DNA of 64,000 nt from Pseudaminobacter soli (ex Li et al. 2025) (GTDB lineage: Bacteria; Pseudomonadota; Alphaproteobacteria; Rhizobiales; Rhizobiaceae): NCBI RefSeq assembly GCF_029892515.1, contig NZ_JARXVF010000001.1:806001-870000 (forward strand), written 5' to 3'. The notes beneath the pieces are model-generated. The model was given only the letters and a program-made list of their open reading frames with translations, made no database searches and was not told where the DNA came from. Below, piece by piece: positions 18,325 to 27,658 of this stretch. Numbering within the stretch: the stretch's first letter is position 1; the number at the start of each line of letters is the position of its first letter. Made by a program: the position numbers and the translations under genes.

Positions 18325-18891
18325 CTAGTGCCGCGCGATGATTTCCTCGCCGCCGATAACCAGCCGGAGGCCGAGATTGCCGGACTTGCGGCGCGCCTGG
18401 AAGCGCGAGCGGCGCATGGCCGTCGGGCGACCCTTGCGGCGCTCCTGTGTCGGCATGGTCTTGATCGCTGCGCCTAGCGACTCTTCCAGCGTGCGGGCCA
18501 CACCGTCGGCCTCGATCAGCAGCATCGGCAGGCGATAGGCTTCCGCCCAGGCGCGCCAGTCGGCAGCCACATCCTCGAGATTGTCGGCCACCAGCAGCGG
18601 CACCGAAAGCTGCGGGTCGTTGTGCAGCAGTTCGAGCGTGACCGTGACGTTCAGCAGATTGTCCTCGATCGCCCGGGCCGCAACGCCGCGGAAAGCCGTT
18701 GCCGGCAGCGCAACGGTGGCGGGCAGGCCGCTATTCTTCAGCATACGCCGCACCGTCGCGCCGCGCTGATCGATACTGAAGACGACGTCGCCGAATTCGT
18801 CGCTCGTGGCGAAGCTGACCATTTGGGGCAAGCGGAATGGGTCGAGGCGCATGGTGCGTCCCGCCCAGACTGGCTTCAGTCCGGTGCTCAT
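18325..18891 (-). CDS. DUF6101 family protein
   Basis: A 188-residue soluble protein. I recognise the DUF6101 pattern of Rhizobiales: LDPFRLPQMVSF near the start, DQRGATVRR, then a basic C-terminal third (ERRKGRPTAMRRSRFQARRKSGNLGLRLVIGGEEIIARH). No signal peptide, membrane segment or catalytic motif is visible. The basic tail suggests contact with nucleic acid or membrane, but that is a guess. Its 212-base upstream gap to the next gene has no obvious promoter. A single-gene transcript is likely. Confidence 0.65.
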   Translation of the reverse strand: MSTGLKPVWAGRTMRLDPFRLPQMVSFATSDEFGDVVFSIDQRGATVRRMLKNSGLPATVALPATAFRGVAARAIEDNLLNVTVTLELLHNDPQLSVPLLVADNLEDVAADWRAWAEAYRLPMLLIEADGVARTLEESLGAAIKTMPTQERRKGRPTAMRRSRFQARRKSGNLGLRLVIGGEEIIARH

Positions 18892-19103
18892 TATGTGTGC
18901 CTTCCTGTTACTCCTGAGAGCCGGTGTTCCGGTCTCTCCGAACCGGTTTTCCCGGTCTCGTTATGGGAAGGACACTAGCGCGGGGTTGTTACCGCTCCGC
19001 TTAAGAAAGTCGGTTAAATTTTGCTGATCTACCAGATGGTTATCGGATTCCGACCAGCTACAAGATGTTGTAAACCTGTCTGAAGAAGGGGTGAAGAAAC
19101 CCT

Positions 19104-20534
19104 TCAGATAACTTTACCCGGGTTCATGATCCCCGCCGGATCGAATGCCTTCTTCACGCGGTGCATGAGGTCGATGGCGATCGGCTGGGAGGTGGCGATC
19201 AGCTCCTCGCGCTTCATCTGGCCGATGCCGTGCTCGGCCGAAATCGAGCCGTTCATGTCGCGCACGATGTCATGCACTGCCTTGTTCATGACCGGATAGA
19301 GATCGAGGAACGCGGCCGTATCGCCGCCCGCCGGCTGCGAGATGTTGTAGTGCAGATTGCCGTCGCCCATGTGGCCGAAGCAGGCGATGCGCGCCTCGGG
19401 GCAGATGGAAACCACCGCATGGCTCGCCCGCTCGATGAAGGCGGGGATCGAAACCACAGGCACGGAAATGTCATGCTTGATCGAGCCGCCCTCCGGGCGC
19501 TGCGCGTCCGACAGGCTTTCGCGCAGCCGCCAGAAGGCGACGGCCTGGGCAAGATTTGCGGCGATCACCGCATCGCCCACCAGCTCCGCCTCGAAGCCGG
19601 AGGTCAGCACCTCCTCCATCAGCTGCCGCGCATCTTCCGCCGAGCGGCCGGACGAAATCTCGATCAGCACATGCCAGGGCCAATCGCTCTGCAGCGGCCG
19701 CGTGGTGTCGGACACATTGCGCACGGCAAAGCCCAGCACCATGTCGGAGATGAGTTCGAAGGCGGTCAGGCCGCTGCCGGCCTGGTCGGTCGCGCGGCTG
19801 AACAGCTCCAGCGCGGCCTCGGGCGAAGACAGCCCGACCCAGGCCACCTCCCTGCCCTTCGGCTTCGGAAACAGTTTTAGCACCGCCGCGGTGATGACGC
19901 CGAGCGTGCCTTCGGCCCCGACGAACAGGTCCTTGAGGTCGTAGCCGGTGTTGTCCTTCTTCAGCTTGCGCAAATCGTCGAACACCTCGCCGGTGGGCAG
20001 CACCACCTCGACGCCCAGGCAGAGTTCGCGCGCATTGCCATAGGCCAGCACGCCGGTGCCGCCGGCGTTGGAGGAAAGATTACCGCCGATCTCGCAGGAG
20101 CCCTGCGAGCCGAGCGACAGCGGAAACAGCCGGCCGGCGGCGTCTACCGCCTCGTGCAGCTTTTCCAGGATCACCCCGGCCTCGACCGTTGCCGTGTTCG
20201 ACAGCGTGTCGATCTCGCGGATGCGGTTGAGTCGCGACAGCGAGAGCACGATTTGCGTGCCCGACCGGTCCGGCACCTGCGCGCCGACCAGCCCGGTATT
20301 TCCGCCCTGCGGCACGACCGGCGTTCCCGTTTCGCTGGCAAGCTTCATGATGCGGCTCACCTCGTCCACGCTGCCGGGGCGCAGCACCAGCGGCGTGACG
20401 CCCGGATAGCGTCCGCGCCGTTCGGTGACAAAGGGCTCGATGTCCGCCGCCTCGCGCAGCGCATGGCGCTCGCCGACGATTGCCGCGAAGCGGTCGAGCA
20501 AGGCGGGATCAAGGGGCGTCGAATTGTGAGTCAT
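19104..20534 (-). CDS. FAD-binding 2-hydroxyacid dehydrogenase (GlcD/D-2-hydroxyglutarate dehydrogenase type)
   Basis: A 476-residue flavoprotein of the VAO/PCMH fold. The FAD-binding half has PVVPQGGNTGLVGAQ and the stretch SLGSQGSCEIGGNLSSNAGGTGVLAYGNARE; KKDNTGYDLKDLFVGAEGTLGVIT follows. The C-terminal half carries CFGHMGDGNLHYNIS (metal-binding histidines) and SAEHGIGQMKREEL. Substrates in the family include D-lactate, D-2-hydroxyglutarate and glycolate; this single-subunit form without an FeS partner is closest to D-2-hydroxyglutarate dehydrogenases. It lies 23 bases downstream of tsaC on the same strand. A short imperfect hairpin follows the stop. Confidence 0.88.
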   Translation of the reverse strand: MTHNSTPLDPALLDRFAAIVGERHALREAADIEPFVTERRGRYPGVTPLVLRPGSVDEVSRIMKLASETGTPVVPQGGNTGLVGAQVPDRSGTQIVLSLSRLNRIREIDTLSNTATVEAGVILEKLHEAVDAAGRLFPLSLGSQGSCEIGGNLSSNAGGTGVLAYGNARELCLGVEVVLPTGEVFDDLRKLKKDNTGYDLKDLFVGAEGTLGVITAAVLKLFPKPKGREVAWVGLSSPEAALELFSRATDQAGSGLTAFELISDMVLGFAVRNVSDTTRPLQSDWPWHVLIEISSGRSAEDARQLMEEVLTSGFEAELVGDAVIAANLAQAVAFWRLRESLSDAQRPEGGSIKHDISVPVVSIPAFIERASHAVVSICPEARIACFGHMGDGNLHYNISQPAGGDTAAFLDLYPVMNKAVHDIVRDMNGSISAEHGIGQMKREELIATSQPIAIDLMHRVKKAFDPAGIMNPGKVI

Positions 20535-20557
20535 GACCACTACTTAGGTTAGAAATC

Positions 20558-21547
20558 TCAACTGTCGCGCGGAGCCGCGGCGCGCGCGAGCCGGTCGTTG
20601 ATCGCCTCGCCCAGCCCCGCATGCGGCACCGGCTCGACGGCAATGGTCCGGGCGCCAAAGCGATCCAGCGCCTGCATGTGCGAAAACAGGTTGCTGGCCG
20701 CTTCGCGCAGATCGCCGCTCTCGGAAAGGTTCAGGAAGGCCACGGCCTTTTGAGCCTCCGCCACCCGCGTCGGCCCAAAACCAAGCAGCGCCTCGCCCGG
20801 CTCGACCGCGGAAACATTCAGCCGCATCGCCGCCCCCGGCGCATAATGCGACAGCATCATGCCTGGCGCCTCGATGCCGGCGCTATTATTGCGGAGCAGT
20901 TTTGTCCCCGCGACCGCCTCGAGTTCCTCGGCCGAAATGCCGCCGGGCCTCAGTAGGCGCAGCGCCCCGTCCTCGACCTTTACGATGGTCGATTCCAGGC
21001 CGACCTGCGTTGCCCCGCCATCAACCACCAGCTCGATCCGCCCGCCCAGATCGGCCTCGACGGCCTCGGCGGTGGTGCCGCTGATCTTGCCCGACGTGTT
21101 CGCGCTCGGCGCCGCCAGCGGCCTTCCCAGTGCGGCGATGAGCTCGGAACCGAATCCGCGCGGCATGCGCAGTGCGATCGTGTCCAGCCCGGCCGTAACC
21201 AGCGGGTGGATGTTGCTGCCCGCGCGGTGCGGCAGCACCAGCGTCAGCGGGCCCGGCCAGAAGGCCTCGGCCAGTCGGCGCGACAGCGGATCGAATTCGG
21301 CGATCGTCTCGGCCATCGCCATTGAGGCGACATGGGCGATCAGCGGGTTGAAGTGCGGCCGGCCCTTGGCTTCGAAGATGCGTGCCACGGCTTCGCCATT
21401 GGTGGCGTCGCCCGCCAGGCCATAGACGGTCTCGGTGGGAATGGCGACGACCTCGCCGGCCGCCAGCAGCGCCAGCGCCCGTTCCATCGCCTGATTGCCC
21501 TTAAGGATTTCCGCCACTTGCGACGATCTCTTCGTTGGTCGTCGCAT
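20558..21547 (-). CDS. L-threonylcarbamoyladenylate synthase (Sua5/YrdC family)
   Basis: A 329-residue protein, the long Sua5 form: a YrdC domain (about 15-215) with AIPTETVYGLAGDATN, the KGRPHFNPL nucleotide site and APSANTSGKISGTTAEAV, then a Sua5 C-terminal domain joined by a linker with the HYAPGA motif. It makes threonylcarbamoyl-AMP for the t6A37 modification of ANN-decoding tRNAs. The start is unsure: ATG at 21547 or the GTG at 21517, which would begin at VAEILKG. Neither has a strong ribosome site. Confidence 0.92.
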   Translation of the reverse strand: MRRPTKRSSQVAEILKGNQAMERALALLAAGEVVAIPTETVYGLAGDATNGEAVARIFEAKGRPHFNPLIAHVASMAMAETIAEFDPLSRRLAEAFWPGPLTLVLPHRAGSNIHPLVTAGLDTIALRMPRGFGSELIAALGRPLAAPSANTSGKISGTTAEAVEADLGGRIELVVDGGATQVGLESTIVKVEDGALRLLRPGGISAEELEAVAGTKLLRNNSAGIEAPGMMLSHYAPGAAMRLNVSAVEPGEALLGFGPTRVAEAQKAVAFLNLSESGDLREAASNLFSHMQALDRFGARTIAVEPVPHAGLGEAINDRLARAAAPRDS

Positions 21548-21682
21548 GCCTATAACCGCAGGCCCGTCGCGACAAGTGCCAGCCCAGCAAATTTGCCGGT
21601 CGCTAAAATGCCGAATGTCGCCTCAAGCCTCCGTCAAGGCACGGTGCGCTATGAGCTTGGCAGGCAAATGGGGGAATGGACC

Positions 21683-21949
21683 ATGCGCATCGCAACTATC
21701 CTTGTCGTAGCAACGCTGACGGCTTCGGCCGCTGAGGCCGGTTCGATTGAGGCGTTTCCCGCCGCCGCTTTTCCGAGCCCTTCGATGATCGTGTTGAGCG
21801 CGCAGACGAGCCACCCGTCCATGATCGTGCTCGGCGAGCCCGCCGTGAGCTTGGAGCAGGTCGCTTCGATCGGCGCGCAACAGACGCCCCGGAAATTCGA
21901 GCCGCAGCTTACGGTTATACGCGGCGGGACTACGGCCAGCGCGAAGTAA
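21683..21949 (+). CDS. Small secreted protein with a repeated PSMIVL motif
   Basis: An 88-residue protein starting at ATG 21683 (GGGGGA nine bases upstream). Residues 1-18 form a signal peptide (ILVVATLTASAAEA). The mature part repeats SPSMIVLS and HPSMIVLGE about eleven residues apart, then ends in a short polar tail. I do not recognise a family; the signal peptide, ribosome site and strong terminator right after it support a real gene. It lies between tsaC and glyS, both on the other strand. Confidence 0.6.
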   Translation: MRIATILVVATLTASAAEAGSIEAFPAAAFPSPSMIVLSAQTSHPSMIVLGEPAVSLEQVASIGAQQTPRKFEPQLTVIRGGTTASAK

Positions 21950-21970
21950 GCTCCCGACTTCCAAAAAATA

Positions 21971-22006
21971 AAAATGCCTCGGACTCACAGGAGTCCGAGG
22001 CATTTT
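21971..22006. terminator. Bidirectional Rho-independent terminator
   Basis: A perfect 16-base stem (AAAATGCCTCGGACTC and its complement) with loop ACAG. The A-run on one side and T-run on the other let it end both the small secreted-protein gene (plus) and glyS (minus). Confidence 0.95.
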
Positions 22007-22029
22007 CGCTTTTAGCGTTCCAGATCGCC

Positions 22030-24357
22030 TCAGCCGGCGATCTTGGAGAAGTCGGCAACCTCGCCCGTCGCAGCGCGGATGCGCGACAGGAGCGCCAGAC
22101 GGTTGGCGCGCACGTCGAGATCCTCGTCATTGACGAGCACCTTGTCGAAGAACGTATCGACCGGCTCGCGCAGCACGCTGAGCGCCAGCATCGCGCCGGA
22201 AAAGTCAGTGCCCCGAATGGCTTGCGCGGCTTCCTTCTCGGCGTGATTCACCGCCGCGAAAAGCTTGTGCTCGGCCTCTTCGCGCAGCAGCGCCTGCTCG
22301 ACGCCATCGCCGACGCGGGTGCCCTTCTTCTCCTCGGCGGCCAGAATGTTGGCGGCGCGCTTGGTGCCGGCCAGCAGGTTCTTGCCGTCCTCGGTGTTGA
22401 GGAACACCACCAAAGCCTCGACCCGGCGGGTCAGCAGCAGCAGGTTGTCGGCTTCCGGCGTCACCACCGCATCGATCAGGTCGTAGCGGGCGCCGAGATC
22501 GCGCAGATGGACCTTCAGCCGCTCGTGGAAGAATGCCAGCAGGTCCGCGCCAAGCGGCTTGGCCTTCTCGGCAGCTTCCTCGCGGATGCGCTTCTCAAAG
22601 CCGGAGATCGCGTTGTCGAGGTCTTCCTGACCATCGACATCGCCCGACTTCTGGCCCGCAAGCTTGGCTTCGTATTCGTCGAGCATCTTCTGGATGCGCG
22701 GCTCGTCATGACCGGCGAATGCCGACGCGATGAGCTTCGAAAGCTCGACCGTCCATTCCTTCGACAGCACGAGGCGGATGGCGCCGAGTGCGGCGCGGCG
22801 CAGTGCGTAAGGGTCCTTGGAGCCCGTGGGCTTTTCGTCGATGGCCCAGAAGCCCACCAGCGTGTCGAGCTTGTCGGCCAGCGCCACGGCCACCGAAACC
22901 GGGTCGGTGGGCACGCGGTCGGACGGGCCCTGCGGCTTGTAATGCTCCTCGAGCGCGGCGGCGACCGACGGGTGCTCGCCCTGCAGCAGGGCATACTTGT
23001 GCCCCATGGCGCCCTGCACCTCGGGGAACTCGCCGACAACTTCGGTCTGCAGATCGGCCTTGGCGAGCAGCGCGGCGCGTTCGGCCAGTGCCGGATCGGC
23101 GCCGACGATCGGCGCAATCTCGCGTGCCAGGCGGCGGATGCGATCCACGCGCTGCCCTTGCGTGCCGAGCTTGGCATGGAAGGTCACGCCGAGATGGTCG
23201 AGACGGGCCATGCGCTGGTCGAGCGGCTTCTTTAAATCAAGGCCAAACTTCGCCGCCGAATCCGCGAGCTGATTGAGGTCAGGCAGGTCGTGCTGGTCGG
23301 TCGTCCAGAAATAGAGCGCGTCGGAAAGACGGGCGCGCACCACCTTGCCGTTGCCGTGGGCGATCTCCTTGCCGCCATCCTTCGCCTCGATATTGGAGAT
23401 GAGGATGAAGCGGTTGGAAAGCGCCTCGGCCTCGCCATGCGGCCGCGTGACAAAGCACTTCTGGTTGGCGCGGATGGTGAGGCGGATGACCTCGGCCGGG
23501 ATGGCCAAAAAGTCCTGCTCGAACTCGCCCATCAGCACGACGGGCCATTCCACCAGGCCCGACACCTCTTCCAGCAGCCCCTCGTCCTCGACCAGGTCGA
23601 GGCCGTTGGCGAAAGCCAGGTTCTTTGCGTCGGCAAGGATCATTTCCTTGCGGCGGTCGGCGTCCAGCACCACCTTGGCCGCCTCGAGCTTGGCGACATA
23701 GTCGTCGAAGCGGCGCACGGTGATGGCGCCCGGCGCATGGAAGCGGTGGCCGTAGGTGACATTGCCGGAGCGGATGCCGTCGATCTCGAAATCGACCACC
23801 ACCGGCTCCTCGGTCTCAGGACCGAAGGTGCAGACGATGGACTGGAGCGGACGCACCCAGCGCAGCGTTTCACCGCCGCGGCCTTCGATGCCGCCGTAAT
23901 TGATGCCCTTCGGACCCGACGCCGCGCCCCAGCGCATCGACTTCGGCCAGGGGAAGGCGCGGATGACGTTCGGCACCAGCTCGGCGATGATCTCTTCTGC
24001 CGCGCGGCCGGGCTTCGAGATATGGGCGACGTAGAAATCGCCCTTCTTCGGATCCGTGTGCACATGCGCCTGGGAGATGTCGGTCAGCCCGGCCGAGCGC
24101 AGGAAGCCGTCGATGGCCTGCTGCGGCGCCTTGGTGCTCGGGCCCTTCTTCTCCTCGTGCACGTCCTTGGAGCGCGGGGTCATACCGCGAATGTCCAGCG
24201 TCAGCCGGCGCGGCGTCCAGTATTCGCGCGCCGCCTCATAGGTCAGGCCGGCTTCCACCAGGCCGTCGGTGATCATCTTTTTGAGGTCGCCCGCAGCCTT
24301 GCGCTGCATGCGGGCCGGGATTTCCTCGGAGCGAAGTTCAAGCAGAAGATCGGGCAT
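22030..24357 (-). CDS. glyS: Glycyl-tRNA synthetase beta subunit
   Basis: A 775-residue protein beginning [18 protein letters not shown], the constant beta-subunit start, with the HD-like central region and the C-terminal anticodon-binding domain (DALIDAVV... style block near 600-700). It pairs with GlyQ as an alpha2-beta2 enzyme charging tRNA-Gly and binds the tRNA. Its ATG directly abuts the TAA of glyQ (TAAATG), so the two are translationally linked, which suits equal subunit supply. It is about 75-100 residues longer than the E. coli protein (689) owing to loops, as is usual in rhizobia. Confidence 0.97.
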   Translation of the reverse strand: MPDLLLELRSEEIPARMQRKAAGDLKKMITDGLVEAGLTYEAAREYWTPRRLTLDIRGMTPRSKDVHEEKKGPSTKAPQQAIDGFLRSAGLTDISQAHVHTDPKKGDFYVAHISKPGRAAEEIIAELVPNVIRAFPWPKSMRWGAASGPKGINYGGIEGRGGETLRWVRPLQSIVCTFGPETEEPVVVDFEIDGIRSGNVTYGHRFHAPGAITVRRFDDYVAKLEAAKVVLDADRRKEMILADAKNLAFANGLDLVEDEGLLEEVSGLVEWPVVLMGEFEQDFLAIPAEVIRLTIRANQKCFVTRPHGEAEALSNRFILISNIEAKDGGKEIAHGNGKVVRARLSDALYFWTTDQHDLPDLNQLADSAAKFGLDLKKPLDQRMARLDHLGVTFHAKLGTQGQRVDRIRRLAREIAPIVGADPALAERAALLAKADLQTEVVGEFPEVQGAMGHKYALLQGEHPSVAAALEEHYKPQGPSDRVPTDPVSVAVALADKLDTLVGFWAIDEKPTGSKDPYALRRAALGAIRLVLSKEWTVELSKLIASAFAGHDEPRIQKMLDEYEAKLAGQKSGDVDGQEDLDNAISGFEKRIREEAAEKAKPLGADLLAFFHERLKVHLRDLGARYDLIDAVVTPEADNLLLLTRRVEALVVFLNTEDGKNLLAGTKRAANILAAEEKKGTRVGDGVEQALLREEAEHKLFAAVNHAEKEAAQAIRGTDFSGAMLALSVLREPVDTFFDKVLVNDEDLDVRANRLALLSRIRAATGEVADFSKIAG

Positions 24358-25311
24358 TTATGCAGCCTCGCCGGTCATCGCGAAGCCACCGGCCTCGGTT
24401 TGGAGGAACGCCTCTCCGCACTGGCGCGAGAGGTTGCGGACGCGCAGGATGTAGCTCTGGCGCTCGGTGACCGAGATCACGCCGCGTGCATCGAGCAGAT
24501 TGAAGACGTGGCTGGCCTTGATGCACTGGTCGTAGGCCGGGAACACCAGCTGGTGCGGCTTGCCGTCGCCGCGTTCGGCACCGGCCTTCAGCAGCGCCTC
24601 GCACTCGGCCTCGGCTTCCTCGAAGTGCCTCAGCAGCACGGCCGTATTGGCGTGCTCGAAATTGAAGCGGGAATACTCTTGCTCGGCCTGCAGGAAGACC
24701 TCGCCATAGGTCACCTTCTCGGCGCCCTCGCGGCCGTTGAAGTTGAGGTCGTAGACATTGTCCACGCCCTGGACATACATCGCCAGGCGCTCAAGCCCGT
24801 AGGTCAACTCGCCCGCCACCGGCGCGCACTCGATACCGCAGACCTGCTGGAAATAGGTGAACTGCGACACTTCCATGCCGTCGCACCAGCATTCCCAACC
24901 GAGGCCCCAGGCGCCCAGCGTCGGGCTTTCCCAGTCGTCCTCGACGAAGCGGATGTCGTGCAGCAGCGGATCGATGCCAATCGCCTTCAGCGAGCCCAGA
25001 TAGAGCTCCTGCAGGTTGGGCGGGCTCGGCTTCAGGATCACCTGGTACTGGTAGTAGTGCTGGAGCCGGTTCGGGTTCTCGCCGTAGCGTCCGTCCTTGG
25101 GCCGGCGCGAGGGCTGCACGTAAGCCGCATTCCAGGGCTTGGGGCCCAGCGAGCGCAACGTCGTGGCCGGATGGAAGGTGCCGGCACCGACCTCCATGTC
25201 GTAGGGCTGCAGGATGACGCAACCGTATCGCGCCCAATAATCGTGCAGCGTCAGGATCAGCCCCTGGAAAGAGCGGCTGGGATGCATGTGGTCGGGCAGG
25301 ATCACGGTCAC
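24358..25311 (-). CDS. glyQ: Glycyl-tRNA synthetase alpha subunit
   Basis: A 317-residue class II synthetase subunit: [24 protein letters not shown], then [44 protein letters not shown] (motifs 2-like ATP site) and [18 protein letters not shown] (motif 3). The alpha subunit holds the catalytic site for glycyl-adenylate. I use the GTG at 25311 with GAGG just upstream; the ATG at 25287 (MHPSRSF) is the other candidate. The region just upstream carries a promoter, a palindrome and a terminator, described separately. Confidence 0.96.
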   Translation of the reverse strand: MTVILPDHMHPSRSFQGLILTLHDYWARYGCVILQPYDMEVGAGTFHPATTLRSLGPKPWNAAYVQPSRRPKDGRYGENPNRLQHYYQYQVILKPSPPNLQELYLGSLKAIGIDPLLHDIRFVEDDWESPTLGAWGLGWECWCDGMEVSQFTYFQQVCGIECAPVAGELTYGLERLAMYVQGVDNVYDLNFNGREGAEKVTYGEVFLQAEQEYSRFNFEHANTAVLLRHFEEAEAECEALLKAGAERGDGKPHQLVFPAYDQCIKASHVFNLLDARGVISVTERQSYILRVRNLSRQCGEAFLQTEAGGFAMTGEAA

Positions 25312-25322
25312 GGGAGAGCCTC

Positions 25323-25351
25323 AAAAAAGACGGGCCGAAAGTCGGCCCGTC
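25323..25351 (-). terminator. Rho-independent terminator immediately upstream of glyQ
   Basis: On the minus strand a perfect 10-base GC-rich stem (GACGGGCCGA and its complement, loop of three) is followed by six T. It ends just 11 bases before the glyQ GTG, so a full transcript through it would stop before glyQ. It can end transcripts coming from the TPR gene upstream. Confidence 0.85.
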
Positions 25352-25377
25352 CTATTCCGGCACGCCGGAAGCGTCAA
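25349..25377 (-). promoter_or_regulatory. Candidate sigma-70 promoter of glyQS with palindrome in the spacer
   Basis: On the minus strand TTGACG (25372-25377) and TAGGAC (25349-25354) are 17 bases apart. The spacer contains a perfect 7-2-7 palindrome, TTCCGGC-GT-GCCGGAA (25355-25370). The -10 hexamer overlaps the outer bases of the terminator stem, so the expected start lies inside that hairpin. A palindrome between -35 and -10 is a good position for a repressor or a MerR-type activator. Confidence 0.5.
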
Positions 25378-25406
25378 GTTTTGACGTAAAGAGATCAGTT
25401 GCCCAA

Positions 25407-25508
25407 CTACAGCGCCGCGCGCCCGATCTGGCGCGCAAAGGACGCTGTAGCACTTTGAATCCACGCATAATCCTTTCCAAAAATCGATTCCGATTTTTGG
25501 GGTTATGC
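25407..25508. repeat. Two-hairpin intergenic repeat element between the TPR gene and glyQ
   Basis: First hairpin: CTACAGCG at 25407-25414 pairs with CGCTGTAG at 25443-25450, enclosing a GCGCGCC-rich inner stem. Second hairpin: CCAAAAATCG-ATTC-CGATTTTTGG (25477-25500) extended by GCATAATCC and GGTTATGC arms. The wording of this pair, with the ATCGATTCCGAT core, is one I recall as recurring many times in rhizobial genomes; it probably is a mobile palindromic repeat that also acts as a terminator for the TPR gene. It starts two bases from that gene's stop. Confidence 0.65.
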
Positions 25509-25509
25509 G

Positions 25510-27513
25510 TCAGGGCATAACCAGTTCCTGTCCGGGAACGATGCGGCCGGGATCGCCGTGCAGCTGCGGGTTGAGATTTAGAATCTCCTGAAAGCGATGA
25601 CCGTCGCCGAGCACATCGGTGGCGATCGACCACAGCGACTGGCCGGGCAGCACCTTGTAGGAGGCCGGCGTGGCGGAAATCTTCTGCACGGGCGCAAGCT
25701 CGTGCTCGCCCTTCTGGTCGGACTGCGGCTCGGTCGGCGTCTCCGGCTTGGCCTCGGGCTCGTCCGGCTTGTCTGCTGGCGCCTGCGCGGAAGCCTTGCC
25801 TTCGAGCGGCGGCAGGCCATCGGTAAGCTTCTTGAGCACCGAGGCCAGAATGTCGGGCTCGGGCTTCATGTCCCGCGCATGGCTCCACTGGAATTTGGCC
25901 TCCAGCTTGCGACCGACGCGCCAGTAGGCATCGCCGAGATGGTCGTTCAGCACCGGATCGTCGGGCTTCAGCGAAACCGAGCGCTCGAGTTCCTTCACCG
26001 CCTCGTCGTAGCGGCCGAGCCGGTAGTAGGCCCAGCCCAGCGAATCGACGATGTAGCCATCGCTCGGTCTGAGGTCGACGGCCTTGCGGATCATCTCAAG
26101 GCCTTCGTCCAGGTTCATGTTCATGTCGACCCAGGAATAGCCGAGATAGTTCAGCACCTGCGGCTGATCGGGCATCAGCTTCAACGCTTCGCGGAAGTTC
26201 GGCTCGGCCTTCGGCCATTCCTTCAGCCGCTCATAGGCGATGCCGCGCTGGTAGAAGATATTCCAGTCGTTCTTGTCCGGCGTCTTCAGCTTCTCGACGG
26301 CCTTGTCGTAGACATCGGCCGCGTCGCGGTATTTTTCGACCGAAGCATAGACGCCGCCGAGCGCCAGATAGGCGCGCATGTCGTCCGGCGCCTCTTCGAG
26401 CAGCCTCTTGAGATGGGTAATGGCCTCGTCGGAACGCTTGAGATCGGCAAGGTTGAGGCCGAGCTGCAGTTCGGAAGCGCGCTTCAGCGGCGAATCGGCC
26501 GGTACGCGGTGGTACAGCGCGATCGCCTCTTCCGGCTTGTCCTGCTGTTCGGCCAGCGCGGCCAACTGCAGCAGGGCCACGTCGCTGTCATGCTTCAGCG
26601 CCAGCGCATATTGCAGATAGAGCCGCACGAAGGGCTCGCCGCCGCCGCGATTGAGCGCGGTGGCGAGATCGACCAGGATTTCGCTTGCGCCGTCGGCAGG
26701 CGAAGCGATCAGGGGCGAAACAGCCTCGCCCTTCTCGATCTTGGCGCGCAGCGACACCAGCGCCAGGCGGCCATTGGCGAATTCGTCGGCCTTGTCGAGT
26801 ACGGCCAGCGCCTTCTTCTTCTCGCCGCGGTGGGCAAGCGAGGTCGCATAGGCCTCGGCTGCGCGCAGCCAGGTTTCGGGTGCGGCGCCGCCGGAGCCGA
26901 CATCGCCGATCAGCGACTGGTAGATCTTGTCCGCGTCCTGCGTCTTGCCGGACACATCGGCGATCAGCGCGCGATGAAAAGTGGTGAAGAGCGCGTACCA
27001 GTCCGGTCCCTGCAGCTTTTCAAGGTAGCTCATCGCCTCCTTGGTATCGCCCGCACCGGCCTTGGACCACGCGGTCATGACGCTGGTGATGAGCCGGTCG
27101 AGATCGGATTCGACCGTCAGCTTGAGCAGGTAGTCGGAAGCCTTGTAGTCCTTCTTGCGGATGGCATCGATCGCCAGGGCAAGACGCGAGAAGCGCTCGA
27201 CGTCCGGCACGGCCTTGAGCTTTTCCGCATAAGGAAGCGATTCGTCGAAGCGGCCCTGCGCCAGCAAGGCCAGCATCAGGCTCTGCTGGATGTCGACATT
27301 GTCGGTGTCGAAGGCGAGCGCGCGCTTGTAGTAGGTGATGGCGCTGTCGAGATCGTTGTCGACCTCGGCCACCCGCGCCGCGAGATAGGCCCCGGAGAGC
27401 GAGCTGGTCTTGACCGGCTCCTCGTTCTGCTTGGCCAAAACAGGCTGACCTATCACCATCAGCCCCGCCAGCGCGGAAACGCTTGCCAGCCAGCCTATGC
27501 TCATTCGCCGCAT
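25510..27513 (-). CDS. Exported TPR-repeat protein with C-terminal LysM domain
   Basis: A 667-residue protein. A signal peptide or anchor (about 1-26, SVSALAGLMVIGQPVLA) is followed by a chain of roughly ten TPR-like helical pairs (LNYLGYSWVDMNMNLDEGLEMIRKAVDLRPSDGYIVDSLGWAYYRLGRYDEAV is the clearest), a Pro/Ala/Glu-rich linker (about 580-615) and a LysM module (SYKVLPGQSLWSIATDVLGDG...) at the C-terminus. LysM binds peptidoglycan glycans, so the protein is probably a periplasmic scaffold held to the wall. The function is unknown. The start could be the ATG three codons later. The next gene upstream, the polyprenyl synthase, ends 145 bases away. Confidence 0.8.
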   Translation of the reverse strand: MRRMSIGWLASVSALAGLMVIGQPVLAKQNEEPVKTSSLSGAYLAARVAEVDNDLDSAITYYKRALAFDTDNVDIQQSLMLALLAQGRFDESLPYAEKLKAVPDVERFSRLALAIDAIRKKDYKASDYLLKLTVESDLDRLITSVMTAWSKAGAGDTKEAMSYLEKLQGPDWYALFTTFHRALIADVSGKTQDADKIYQSLIGDVGSGGAAPETWLRAAEAYATSLAHRGEKKKALAVLDKADEFANGRLALVSLRAKIEKGEAVSPLIASPADGASEILVDLATALNRGGGEPFVRLYLQYALALKHDSDVALLQLAALAEQQDKPEEAIALYHRVPADSPLKRASELQLGLNLADLKRSDEAITHLKRLLEEAPDDMRAYLALGGVYASVEKYRDAADVYDKAVEKLKTPDKNDWNIFYQRGIAYERLKEWPKAEPNFREALKLMPDQPQVLNYLGYSWVDMNMNLDEGLEMIRKAVDLRPSDGYIVDSLGWAYYRLGRYDEAVKELERSVSLKPDDPVLNDHLGDAYWRVGRKLEAKFQWSHARDMKPEPDILASVLKKLTDGLPPLEGKASAQAPADKPDEPEAKPETPTEPQSDQKGEHELAPVQKISATPASYKVLPGQSLWSIATDVLGDGHRFQEILNLNPQLHGDPGRIVPGQELVMP

Positions 27514-27658
27514 ATTCGTCCTTCCCTCATGCCACCCCCAGTGGCGGCATGACTCGTTCGCGCGATAGTTCGCAAAAGGATGGCCTTTTTGCGGTCGCGG
27601 TTCAATCGGCTCTCGTTCATAATCCGGTCACAAGACCGGATCGGTGCACCGCCGCGCG

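Noticed and set aside
22222-23235. 337-codon open frame on the plus strand
   Set aside because: Antisense to glyS; composition typical of a shadow frame.
23290-25389. 699-codon open frame on the plus strand
   Set aside because: Antisense to glyS and glyQ, no ribosome site, low-complexity His/Arg/Leu-rich product.
25312-25409. T-box or amino-acid riboswitch ahead of glyQ
   Set aside because: No T-box sequence or glycine-aptamer core is present, and the likely start site leaves only a short leader.
25597-27552. 651-codon open frame on the plus strand
   Set aside because: Mirror of the TPR-LysM gene with no motif of its own.
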